NCBI GenBank assembly: GCA_020630355.1
Contig: JAHDBO010000030.1
Location: 1 to 13,158 of the forward strand
From: Saprospiraceae bacterium
GTDB taxonomy: Bacteria; Bacteroidota; Bacteroidia; Chitinophagales; Saprospiraceae
DNA: 13,158 bases
Reading direction: 5' to 3'
Position numbers and translations under genes: made by a program. The notes under the pieces were generated by a model. That model did no database searches. It worked only from the letters and a program-made list of their open reading frames with translations, and was not told the DNA's origin. Below, in pieces: positions 6,783-13,158 of this stretch (its first letter is position 1; each line of letters starts with the position of its first letter).

Positions 6783-8054
6783 TTAGATTTTCTCGAAGCC
6801 TGTGTATTTCCAGAGTACCTTAGGGATATTGATGCCGTCCCCTGTCTGGTTGTTTTCCAATAAGGCGGCTACGATGCGAGGCAAGGCCAATGCACTGCCG
6901 TTGAGCGTATGTGCTAGGTGCTTCTTTTTATTAGCATCGTTGTAGCGCAACTTCAGGCGGTTGCTCTGGAATGTTTCAAAATTAGAAACAGAGCTGACTT
7001 CTAGCCATCTTTCTTGTGCGGCAGAGAACACCTCAAAGTCAAAAGTCAAGGCAGAGGCAAAACTCAAGTCACCGCCACAGAGGCGCAAGATTCGATAAGG
7101 CAGTTCTAATTTTGCCAGTAGCCCACGGACGTGGTCGAGCATTTCGTCCAGTGCGGCATAAGAACGCTCTGGATGTTCGATACGTACAATCTCAACTTTG
7201 TCAAATTGATGCAAACGGTTCAGTCCTCTTACGTGCGCACCATAAGAGCCCGCTTCTCTTCGGAAACAGGGCGTATAACCACACATTTTAATAGAGAAGT
7301 CTTCCTCTTTTAAAATAACATCTCTATATATATTGGTGATAGGTACTTCAGCGGTTGGAATCAAATACAAGTCATCCTGTGCATCGTGGTACATTTGCCC
7401 ATCTTTATCAGGGAGTTGTCCAGTACCAATTGCACTGGCTTCATTGACCATGTGCGGCGGTAAAAATTCAGCATAGCCAGACTTGTCCGCTTCATCCAAG
7501 AAGAAGTTGATTAGGGCACGCTGGAGCTTTGCTCCTTTCCCTTTGTAAACAGGGAAGCCAGCGCCAGTGATTTTAGCACCTAGCTCAAAGTCGATTAAAT
7601 CGTATTTTTTTGCCAGCTCCCAGTGCGGCAACTTTGAGGTGGCTAAATCAGGCATATTGGCGTCCCAAGCTTGGAATACTTCATTGTCTTCGTCTGTACT
7701 ACCTTCTGGCACACTGGCGTGAGCCGCATTAGGGATTTCATACAGGAGTCCTGTCAGTTTTCCGCTTACTTCTTCGAAGCTAACCTTCAGATTGTTTAAT
7801 TCTTCTTTTAGTGTCGCTACATTGGCTCTCAGTCCTTCCGCTTCTTCCTTCTTGCCCTGCTTGAACAAGCCTCCAATTTCTTTAGAAGCTTTGTTGATAG
7901 CTTCTTGTTTTTCGTTCATAGAAGTCTGGGTGCTTCTTTTAAGCTCGTCCAGTTTGATAGTTTCTTCTAGGATGTCGGTATTTTTAAAATTTCTTTTTTG
8001 AAGACTAGCCTGTACTCTTTCGAGATTGTTTTTAATAAAATTGACCTGTAACAT
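6783..8054 (-). CDS. serS: seryl-tRNA synthetase
   Basis: This class II synthetase charges tRNA-Ser with serine in the cytoplasm. From the ATG at 8054 it has 423 residues, the usual length for the family, and begins MLQVNFIKNN, the canonical SerRS start. The in-frame extension to 8114 would add 20 residues that look untranslated. Residues about 10-105 form the Lys/Glu-rich antiparallel coiled-coil arm that grips the long variable arm of the tRNA. The catalytic domain shows TAEVPITN (234-241), motif 2 TPCFRREAGSYG (261-272) and motif 3 GSALALPRIVAALLEN (386-401), and ends in the usual KYTGF-x-x-I tail. All key residues are present. It is a single gene with its own candidate promoter, diverging from rho. 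Confidence 0.97.
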   Translation of the reverse strand: MLQVNFIKNNLERVQASLQKRNFKNTDILEETIKLDELKRSTQTSMNEKQEAINKASKEIGGLFKQGKKEEAEGLRANVATLKEELNNLKVSFEEVSGKLTGLLYEIPNAAHASVPEGSTDEDNEVFQAWDANMPDLATSKLPHWELAKKYDLIDFELGAKITGAGFPVYKGKGAKLQRALINFFLDEADKSGYAEFLPPHMVNEASAIGTGQLPDKDGQMYHDAQDDLYLIPTAEVPITNIYRDVILKEEDFSIKMCGYTPCFRREAGSYGAHVRGLNRLHQFDKVEIVRIEHPERSYAALDEMLDHVRGLLAKLELPYRILRLCGGDLSFASALTFDFEVFSAAQERWLEVSSVSNFETFQSNRLKLRYNDANKKKHLAHTLNGSALALPRIVAALLENNQTGDGINIPKVLWKYTGFEKI

Positions 8055-8071
8055 AATGGTTGATATAGTGA

Positions 8072-8140
8072 ACGTTGCATGATTGACACACGTTGCAAAA
8101 CGGGGTTCAAACATTCAATTTTGATGGAATATTCAATTTT
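8072..8140. repeat. two short direct-repeat pairs, both with 18-bp period
   Basis: ACGTTGCA occurs at 8072-8079 and 8090-8097. ATTCAATTTT occurs at 8113-8122 and 8131-8140. Both pairs have an offset of exactly 18 bases. They lie in the presumed 5' leader of serS, between the start at 8054 and the candidate promoter at 8238-8245. Confidence 0.5.
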
Positions 8141-8237
8141 ATGAAAGCCTAACGTTAAAAAGGTTCTTATTTGTTCCTTTAAAATGGTGAAATTGCTTTT
8201 CTAACTTGACATAGCAAAGAAATTTCTGCAATTTTGG

Positions 8238-8245
8238 CAAAGATA
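8238..8245 (-). promoter_or_regulatory. candidate -7 element for serS
   Basis: On the minus strand this reads TATCTTTG followed by C, an exact match to TAnnTTTG. It would start transcription near 8231 and give a serS leader of about 175 bases that contains the direct repeats. No convincing -33 element is seen. Confidence 0.45.
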
Positions 8246-8269
8246 CTATATGAATTGAAAAATTAGACT

Positions 8270-8277
8270 TATTTTCG
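8270..8277 (+). promoter_or_regulatory. weak candidate -7 element for rho
   Basis: TATTTTCG followed by C matches TAnnTTTG with one change, the same TTCG variant seen upstream of rpmH. It would give rho a leader of about 360 bases. No -33 box is visible at the right distance. Confidence 0.25.
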
Positions 8278-8369
8278 CAATCGAGAGAGAAAGCTATTTT
8301 TTCTAAACCATCCTTCCTTTTCCACCTCATTTTAATTTACACAAGTATAATTTCACTGGGTCGGGTTTT

Positions 8370-8390
8370 ACACCAAAAAAATATTGGTGT
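8370..8390 (+). other. hairpin in the rho leader region
   Basis: ACACCAA (8370-8376) pairs with TTGGTGT (8384-8390) around a 7-base A-rich loop. A second smaller hairpin, TCCCAT (8546-8551) with ATGGGA (8559-8564), lies nearer to rho. The rest of the 8115-8645 spacer is AT-rich, and I see no supported gene in it. Confidence 0.4.
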
Positions 8391-8645
8391 TTCATGTCAT
8401 AAGGAAGTATTCTAAACTAAATGGACAAGTTTGTCTGGCACATTCTTTTCAAACTAAGTTTTTAAAACAAACAACATTAGATTGCTAGCAAAAAATGCTT
8501 CAAATCGATGTGGTGATTATTTTTATATACTTCAACCATTTCAAATCCCATAAAAGTAATGGGAACATCCCCACAAAATTTTCATTTCTTATTTAAAGAC
8601 CTTTCTTAAAAGAAAATCAAACAGTTTTTTAAACACACATTTATA

Positions 8646-10328
8646 ATGTACGATATTTTGCAATTGCAGGAAATGCTTGTTCCTGAACTTAAAGACATCG
8701 CTGAAAGATTACAGCTCAAAAGCTATAAGCGATTAAATAAACAAGAATTGATTTATAAAATCTTAGACGAACAAGCCCTAGCTGCTAAAGAAAACAAGGA
8801 ACTTGTCAAAGAGGCAGTGCCTACAGAGGAAGAGATTAAACGCCCCAAGCGCAGGGTGAGCAGCCGCCGTAAACAGGAAGAGACAGACGAAGCTAAGGAA
8901 GAGCCTGATACACGTAAACGTCGCACTAGCAAGAAAGAGGAAGCGGATGCCCAGACGCCCAAAAAGGTAGAAGCAGAAAAGGTTCAGAAAGAGGAAAGGG
9001 TTAAAGAAGAGCCAAAAGAAGAAGAGGCGGAACAGCCTTCTAGGGAGCAGCGTTATGAGCGCAGGGATAGAAATCCTAGAGATAGAGATAATCGAAATCG
9101 TAGGGATAACCGTAATGATAGGGACAATCGTAATGATAGGGACAATCGAGATAGTCGCAGCCGAGATAGAGATAATGATACCAAAAAATCTCGCTTCAAT
9201 GTGGAGCTGGATGGTATCGTAGAAGGTGAGGGTGTATTAGAAATGATGCCAGACGGCTATGGGTTCTTGCGTTCAGCAGACTATAATTACCTAACCTCTC
9301 CTGATGATATTTATGTGTCTCCTTCACAAATCAAATTATTTGGTTTGAGAACAGGGGATACCGTCAAAGGATTTATCCGCCCTCCAAAAGAAGGAGAGAA
9401 ATATTTCGCCCTATTGCGCGTGTCCAAAATCAATGGTCTGAATCCTGATGAATTGAGGGATAGAGTACCCTTTGATTATTTGACGCCTTTATTCCCGACA
9501 GAAAAATTCAACCTAGCTTCTTCTCCGACAGGTAAAGACATGGGCAATCGTATGATTGACTTGTTCACACCTATCGGTAAAGGGCAGCGTGGGTTGATAG
9601 TGGCACAGCCAAAAACAGGTAAGACGTTCTTGTTGAAAGACGTGGCTAATGCCATAGCGAAGAATCACCCAGAATGTTATTTGATTATCTTATTAGTGGA
9701 TGAGCGTCCTGAAGAGGTGACAGATATGAAGCGTTCTGTAAAAGCCGAAGTGATTGCTTCTACTTTTGACGAACCAGCTGATAACCACGTAAGGGTGGCA
9801 GGTGTCGTGCTTGAAAAAGCTAAGCGTTTGGTCGAATCTGGGCACGACGTAGTGGTGCTTTTGGATTCTATCACTCGTCTGGCAAGAGCTTATAATACGG
9901 TGGCTCCTGCAAGTGGTAAGGTCTTATCTGGTGGTGTGGAGGCAAATGCACTGCACAAGCCGAAGCAGTTCTTCGGAGCAGCGAGAAATATCGAACACGG
10001 TGGTTCTTTGACTATTTTAGCTACGGCATTGATTGATACGGGGTCTAAGATGGACGGTGTTATCTTTGAAGAGTTCAAAGGTACGGGTAACATGGAACTG
10101 CAGTTGGATCGCTCTTTGGCGAACAAGCGAATGTACCCAGCCATCGACTTAACTAAGTCTAGTACACGTCGAGATGACCTATTGTTGGATAAGGATACCT
10201 TGCAGCGGATGTTCATCTTGCGCAATCACTTGGCGGATATGAAGCCAGATGAAGCAATGAACTTCTTGCGCAACCAAATGAAGGGAACTATCAGCAATGA
10301 AGAGTTTTTGATTTCCATGAATGGATAA
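8646..10328 (+). CDS. rho: transcription termination factor Rho with long disordered insertion
   Basis: This hexameric RNA-dependent ATPase/translocase releases transcripts. It has 560 residues, against about 420 in E. coli. The excess is an insertion between the N-terminal helical Rho_N domain (1-45) and the cold-shock-like RNA-binding domain (about 185-262, with DGYGFLR at 203-209). Residues 50-130 of the insert are Lys/Glu-rich and 132-180 are Arg/Asp/Asn-rich (repeated RDN and NRD), so the segment should be disordered and RNA-binding. The motor domain is complete: Walker A GQRGLIVAQPKTGKT (313-327), VDERPEEVTDM (351-361), Walker B DVVVLLDSITRLARAYN (401-417), the Q-loop-type GALHKPK region (435-440) and the R-loop/arginine-finger area near 484-495. 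Similar insertions are known in Bacteroidota Rho proteins. The start at 8646 (MYDILQLQEM) fits the Rho_N fold. Confidence 0.97.
   Translation: MYDILQLQEMLVPELKDIAERLQLKSYKRLNKQELIYKILDEQALAAKENKELVKEAVPTEEEIKRPKRRVSSRRKQEETDEAKEEPDTRKRRTSKKEEADAQTPKKVEAEKVQKEERVKEEPKEEEAEQPSREQRYERRDRNPRDRDNRNRRDNRNDRDNRNDRDNRDSRSRDRDNDTKKSRFNVELDGIVEGEGVLEMMPDGYGFLRSADYNYLTSPDDIYVSPSQIKLFGLRTGDTVKGFIRPPKEGEKYFALLRVSKINGLNPDELRDRVPFDYLTPLFPTEKFNLASSPTGKDMGNRMIDLFTPIGKGQRGLIVAQPKTGKTFLLKDVANAIAKNHPECYLIILLVDERPEEVTDMKRSVKAEVIASTFDEPADNHVRVAGVVLEKAKRLVESGHDVVVLLDSITRLARAYNTVAPASGKVLSGGVEANALHKPKQFFGAARNIEHGGSLTILATALIDTGSKMDGVIFEEFKGTGNMELQLDRSLANKRMYPAIDLTKSSTRRDDLLLDKDTLQRMFILRNHLADMKPDEAMNFLRNQMKGTISNEEFLISMNG
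9111..9148 (+). repeat. 18-bp perfect tandem repeat inside rho
   Basis: CGTAATGATAGGGACAAT occurs at 9111-9128 and immediately again at 9129-9146, and the next two bases also match. It encodes R-N-D-R-D-N twice (residues 156-161 and 162-167). Because the unit is a multiple of three, copy-number change would alter the length of the disordered region without shifting frame. Confidence 0.85.
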
Positions 10329-10351
10329 TTTATAGATGATGAGCGACGGGG

Positions 10352-10392
10352 GATGAGTGATTTTTTAAAAACTAATAGAAAAATCACTCATC
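10352..10392 (+). terminator. 14-bp perfect hairpin between rho and rpmH
   Basis: GATGAGTGATTTTT (10352-10365) pairs without mismatch with 10379-10392 around a 13-base loop, 24 bases after the rho stop codon. A T-run follows only at 10412-10417, about 20 bases past the stem, so it is not a textbook intrinsic terminator. It most likely marks the 3' end of the rho mRNA. Confidence 0.55.
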
Positions 10393-10449
10393 ACTCACCA
10401 ATTATCAATTATTTTTTCTGCGAGATTAGGTTCTTTTTGAGAAAGAATG

Positions 10450-10457
10450 TACCTTCG
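10450..10457 (+). promoter_or_regulatory. candidate -7 element for rpmH operon
   Basis: TACCTTCG followed by CA differs from TAnnTTTG by one base. It lies 50 bases before the rpmH ATG. A TTTG ends at 10439, which is too close to be the -33 box, so the promoter is only tentatively placed. Confidence 0.4.
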
Positions 10458-10507
10458 CAGCCACTTTTGAAAGATTGTATTGAGCTAATATTCGAAAAGC
10501 GTAGAAA

Positions 10508-10663
10508 ATGAAACGTACATATCAACCATCGAGACGTAAAAGAAAAAATAAACACGGCTTCAGATCAAGAATGGAGACCAAAAATGGTCGTAAATTGTTG
10601 GCTCGTAGAAGAGCGAAAGGTCGTAAAAAATTGACAGTATCTGACGAGAGCAGACTGAAGTAG
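10508..10663 (+). CDS. rpmH: 50S ribosomal protein L34
   Basis: This 51-codon gene begins MKRTYQPSRRKRKNKHGF and continues FRSRM...GRKLLARRRAKGRKKL, which is the L34 signature from end to end. The protein is very basic and packs into 23S rRNA in the large subunit. The usual length is 44-52 residues, so this is complete. The C-terminal tail (TVSDESRLK) is slightly longer than in E. coli, as is usual for Bacteroidota. It is followed after 68 bases by rnpA, the standard partner, and is probably transcribed with it. Confidence 0.97.
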   Translation: MKRTYQPSRRKRKNKHGFRSRMETKNGRKLLARRRAKGRKKLTVSDESRLK

Positions 10664-10731
10664 GCGTATTGATTGCTAAAGGTTGACTCTTGGCATTCTA
10701 TAGCTTACAAACTGCTAAAGTTGTGTAAGGC

Positions 10732-11142
10732 ATGAATACCACTAGAAACACTTTTAAAAAAGAAGAACGTCTCAAGAGCCGAAAGCTCATTCAAAACATA
10801 TTTTCCAAAAACGAAACCGTTAAGGCTTATCCCTTGAGGTTGCTTTGGATAGAAAGAGAACAGGATGACAATGATTATCCTGTTCTCTTTTCTTTGTCTG
10901 TACCCAAACGTAAATTTAAAAAGGCTGTCCACCGAAATTGGTTGCGCCGTCGCATAAGGGAGGCTTATCGATTGAACAAAGCCGATTTGTACAAGGCACT
11001 AGAAGGCGATAATCGAAAGTTCGCCTTCATGGTGATATATACGAGTACTGAGGCAATGAGCTATCAGGAAATAGAGCGAGCGATGCGCAAAATACTGAAG
11101 CGTTTTCGGCAATCTATAGAAGAAAAGCACTCTTCGATATGA
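10732..11142 (+). CDS. rnpA: ribonuclease P protein component
   Basis: This is the protein subunit of RNase P, which helps the catalytic RNA bind pre-tRNA and remove 5' leaders. It has 136 residues. An N-terminal basic segment (TFKKEERLKSRKLIQNIF) leads to the beta sheet with FSLSVPKRKFKKAVHRN. The diagnostic RNR-type helix, HRNWLRRRIREAYRL, follows at about 67-81. The C-terminal helix ends in a charged tail. The order rpmH-rnpA is conserved in most bacteria. The last bases overlap the next gene as ATGA (11139-11142). The coding sequence holds a perfect 14-bp hairpin with a T-rich tail (10853-10890) that may reduce downstream transcription. Confidence 0.95.
   Translation: MNTTRNTFKKEERLKSRKLIQNIFSKNETVKAYPLRLLWIEREQDDNDYPVLFSLSVPKRKFKKAVHRNWLRRRIREAYRLNKADLYKALEGDNRKFAFMVIYTSTEAMSYQEIERAMRKILKRFRQSIEEKHSSI
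10853..10891 (+). terminator. terminator-like hairpin inside rnpA
   Basis: AAAGAGAACAGGAT (10853-10866) pairs perfectly with 10877-10890 around a 10-base loop. The descending arm ends in TTTT, then CTTTG. This has the form of an intrinsic terminator, yet it lies 120 bases into the rnpA frame, just before the conserved VPKRKFKKAV codons. It could act as a partial terminator keeping L34 mRNA in excess of rnpA and its downstream genes. Confidence 0.5.
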
Positions 11143-12251
11143 TAGTCGTTATTTTGTTTTGGTGTTTTGTAGGAATTTGCGTCTTACATCTCTTTTATTG
11201 GTCAATCCCTTTCGGGAAATTGGCTTTTTTAAATCCCAAAGTCTTACCGCAGACTAATTGCCCTCCTGTTTCCATTATTGTTTGCGCTAAAGATGAGTTT
11301 GTCAACCTATCTTCATTTCTACCAAAAATCCTAGAGCAAGATTACCCTCTTTTTGAAGTATTGTTAGTGGATGATGGTTCTGAAGATGGGACTTCTAAAT
11401 TGGTAAAAAAACTCGCCCATCAGTATGCATATTTTAAATGCCTAAGCATCACAGAGGAAGAAAAAGGTAGCCGTGTAGGGAAAAAATATCCACTGTCCAA
11501 AGGTATCGAGGCCGCTAAATATGAGCTTTTATTATTAACGGATGCAGACTGTATACCTGCATCCAACCAGTGGGTGAAATCTATGGTGAGCTCTAAATCT
11601 GGTAAAAAAGAAATGGTATTAGGTTTCAGTCCTTATCGTAAAATGGGTGGATGGTTGAATCGCTTTATTCGTTTTGAAGCGGTTTATACAGCGATTCAGT
11701 ATATGGGCTTTGCTTTGGTCGGGCAGCCTTATATGGGCGTTGGACGGAATATTTTATACCAAAAGGAACACTTTAAAAGAGTGGACGGTTTTAGTAGGCA
11801 CGAACATATCGCCTCTGGCGATGATGATTTATTGGTCAATGCGGTTGCAAATAAAGAGAATACAGTGATTTGCCTAGTTAAAGACAGTTTTGTGTACTCG
11901 GAACCCAAAAAGACGTTGAGGGGCTATTACAGGCAAAAGACAAGACATTTGACAACAGGAGTTCACTACAAATGGCAGCATCAAATGATGCTCGGAGGGC
12001 TATCTTTATCGCATTTTGGCTTTTATGTACTGGGGCTTGGATTGCTGTGTGTTGGTTATCAATCAAAAATGGTGTTATTTTTGTTGTTGGTAATATCTCT
12101 GATAAAGTTCTTTTTTTATAAAAAGATTCTAAAAAAGCTATCTCAAGAAGATTTACTAGGATATGTATTGCTTTTGGATGCTTTATTTGTTTTTTATTAT
12201 CTTATTTTTATACCAGATTTATTGAAAGGTCCAACGAATAGATGGAAGTGA
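11139..12251 (+). CDS. membrane-anchored family 2 glycosyltransferase
   Basis: This 370-residue protein has an N-terminal membrane helix (2-20), a cytoplasmic GT-A domain and three C-terminal hydrophobic helices (about 289-306, 311-327, 340-360). GT2 signatures are SIIVCAKDE (45-53), DDGSEDGT (78-85, nucleotide-sugar binding), TDADC (134-138, the metal-binding DxD) and SGDDDLLVNAV (226-236) with D228-D230 as likely catalytic acids. QKTRH (266-270) sits where processive synthases have QxxRW, with His in place of Trp. It should transfer a sugar from a nucleotide donor onto a lipid or polysaccharide at the inner membrane. The product is unknown. The start ATG overlaps the rnpA stop (ATGA), and its own end overlaps the sigma gene by 10 bases, so translation is coupled. 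An assignment to capsule, exopolysaccharide or glycolipid synthesis is not decidable here. Confidence 0.88.
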   Translation: MIVVILFWCFVGICVLHLFYWSIPFGKLAFLNPKVLPQTNCPPVSIIVCAKDEFVNLSSFLPKILEQDYPLFEVLLVDDGSEDGTSKLVKKLAHQYAYFKCLSITEEEKGSRVGKKYPLSKGIEAAKYELLLLTDADCIPASNQWVKSMVSSKSGKKEMVLGFSPYRKMGGWLNRFIRFEAVYTAIQYMGFALVGQPYMGVGRNILYQKEHFKRVDGFSRHEHIASGDDDLLVNAVANKENTVICLVKDSFVYSEPKKTLRGYYRQKTRHLTTGVHYKWQHQMMLGGLSLSHFGFYVLGLGLLCVGYQSKMVLFLLLVISLIKFFFYKKILKKLSQEDLLGYVLLLDALFVFYYLIFIPDLLKGPTNRWK

Positions 12252-12898
12252 ATAAAGCGAACTTATCTCCTAGAGCAGAAGAAGATTATGACCAAGTACT
12301 GAAAGCCATAGGCGGTGATCAGCAGGCTTACGCTGTCTTGATGGATAGGTATCGCAGTTCTATTTTCCACATGATGCTCAAAATGGTCAATAATCGGGAT
12401 GACGCAGAGGATTTGACCCTCGAAGCATTTGGCAAGGCTTTTCGAAAGCTGCCAAGCTACGAACCACGCTACGCTTTTAGTACTTGGTTGTTTAAAATTG
12501 CTATCAATAATTGCATTGATACCATCCGTAAGAAAAAACTACACTTACTTTCGATAGATGATACAATGGATAGCGAGAGCAATACCAATTTCACACAAGT
12601 GATACCTTCTAATACACTTGACCCAGAAGAGACCTTTATCCGTTCGCAAAAAGTGAAGTTGATGCGTCATGTTTTGAGCAAGCTCAACCATAAGTATCGT
12701 TTGATGATTGAGCTACGGTTTTTTGAAGAGTTGAGCTACGAAGAGATAGCCAAAGAATTAGACATTCCTTTAGGAACAGTAAAAGCGCAACTATTCAGAG
12801 CCAAAGAAATCTTATACACACTTTTACAAAAACCTTCCGCTAAGGCTTATTTAGACGATACTAAAAAGAAAAATAAACGAAATAAGGGACTTAAGTAA
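12242..12898 (+). CDS. ECF-type RNA polymerase sigma factor
   Basis: This 218-residue sigma-70 family protein contains only regions 2 and 4. Region 2 spans about 28-98: YAVLMDRYRSSIF, the core-binding DDAEDLTLEAFGKAFRKL (53-70), then FSTWLFKIAINNCIDTIRKKK (79-99). Region 4 spans about 142-195 with the helix-turn-helix LSYEEIAKELDIPLGTVKAQLFRAKEIL. The linker holds a DPEE motif (127-130), typical of RpoE-like ECF factors. The tail (200-218) is very basic (KKKNKRNKGLK). It starts inside the last codons of the glycosyltransferase gene. No anti-sigma or membrane regulator follows before the window ends, so regulation may be at expression level or by an unlinked factor. The regulon is unknown. Confidence 0.93.
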   Translation: MEVNKANLSPRAEEDYDQVLKAIGGDQQAYAVLMDRYRSSIFHMMLKMVNNRDDAEDLTLEAFGKAFRKLPSYEPRYAFSTWLFKIAINNCIDTIRKKKLHLLSIDDTMDSESNTNFTQVIPSNTLDPEETFIRSQKVKLMRHVLSKLNHKYRLMIELRFFEELSYEEIAKELDIPLGTVKAQLFRAKEILYTLLQKPSAKAYLDDTKKKNKRNKGLK

Positions 12899-12905
12899 TA
12901 ACTTA

Positions 12906-13006
12906 ATTCTGAATGAAAAATTTTGAATGGCGCCGAACTCTTGGAGTTGCTAGGTTTAAAAAACCTGCTTGTTCCAGGCAGGCCCACATGCAAAATCATT
13001 CAGAAT
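12906..13006 (+). other. 101-nt multi-branched inverted-repeat element
   Basis: ATTCTGAATGA (12906-12916) pairs perfectly with TCATTCAGAAT (12996-13006). TTTTG (12921-12925) then pairs with CAAAA (12991-12995), leaving a 4-base A bulge. Inside are AACTC/GAGTT (12936-12940/12944-12948, loop TTG) and two mutually exclusive hairpins: AGGTTT/AAACCT (12952-12957/12961-12966, loop AAA) and CCTGC/GCAGG (12964-12968/12978-12982). It starts 8 bases after the sigma stop codon. No tRNA-like consensus is present. It could be a 3' UTR structure, a small RNA or a MITE-like repeat. Confidence 0.5.
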
Positions 13007-13065
13007 AATCACGGATAGATGCCAATTAATGTCTAAACCCCTAAATTTAAAAAACACCTAAAACG

Positions 13066-13101
13066 GGAACAGGCTCCTTGGGAAACCAAGGAGCCTGTTC
13101 C
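13066..13101. terminator. strong bidirectional terminator hairpin
   Basis: A 16-bp perfect stem (13066-13081 with 13086-13101) is closed by a GAAA loop on the plus strand, with one extra G-U pair possible outside. On the plus strand it is followed by CTATTT. On the minus strand it is followed by a richer U tract (CGTTTTAGGTGTTTTTT). It can end the rpmH-to-sigma operon, and the better minus-strand tail suggests a convergent gene entering from the right edge. Confidence 0.8.
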
Positions 13102-13158
13102 TATTTAAAGAGAAGGGATTGTCTACAGTTTTATCCCCGATACTGGGAAACTTCTGAA

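Noticed and set aside
8055..8114. 20-residue N-terminal extension of SerRS
   Set aside because: Family proteins begin at MLQVNFI. The extra residues match nothing known, and the DNA there holds direct repeats.
8139..8330. 63-codon minus-strand frame upstream of serS
   Set aside because: The composition does not look like a conserved protein, it covers the best candidate serS promoter, and there is no start signal.
12906..13006. Possible tRNA or tmRNA from the cloverleaf-like fold
   Set aside because: The closing stem is too long, there is no T-loop consensus or anticodon arm of proper size, and no CCA end.
10853..13101. Shared GAACAGG word in the rnpA hairpin and the terminal hairpin
   Set aside because: Seven shared bases are not enough to claim a common origin, and the rest of the arms differ.

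Overview
The window looks like ordinary chromosomal DNA of an AT-rich member of the Bacteroidota, most likely from the Saprospiraceae side of the phylum. The reasons are: starts without Shine-Dalgarno sequences; several upstream matches to the Bacteroidota -7 element TAnnTTTG, here usually followed by C; a Rho factor with a long disordered insertion; a SpoIIM/DUF4129 membrane gene pair; and an ECF sigma factor in a housekeeping operon. No tRNA, rRNA, CRISPR array, insertion sequence or phage gene is visible.

Layout. Positions 88-2007 (minus) encode a soluble hybrid histidine kinase with the order receiver-PAS-kinase-receiver. A small conserved protein of unknown function follows upstream at 2215-2574 (minus). 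A gene-poor stretch at 2575-2939 holds a 15-bp direct repeat and an 8-bp tandem repeat that splits a small minus-strand reading frame. A zinc-dependent aspartoacylase/succinylglutamate desuccinylase family gene (2940-3896, plus) meets the DUF4129 gene (3893-4618, minus) tail to tail with overlapping stop codons. DUF4129 lies 2 bases downstream of a large SpoIIM-type membrane protein (4621-6477, minus). After a 300-base spacer comes seryl-tRNA synthetase (6783-8054, minus).

A divergent spacer of about 590 bases separates serS from rho (8646-10328, plus). Past a 14-bp hairpin lies the plus-strand cluster rpmH (10508-10663), rnpA (10732-11142), a membrane glycosyltransferase (11139-12251) and an ECF sigma factor (12242-12898). 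The last three genes overlap at their ends, so they are almost certainly co-transcribed and translationally coupled. Ribosomal protein L34 and the RNase P protein are the classic pair. The glycosyltransferase and the sigma factor, with no anti-sigma gene beside it, are the less expected additions.

The strongest unexplained signals are nucleic-acid structures, not proteins: a 14-bp perfect terminator-like hairpin inside the rnpA coding sequence; a 101-nt multi-branched inverted-repeat element just after the sigma gene; a 16-bp perfect hairpin with a GAAA loop after that; an in-frame 18-bp tandem repeat in rho; and the 8-bp repeat that could switch a small ORF. I did not find a clearly new multi-gene system. 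The proteins mostly belong to recognisable families.
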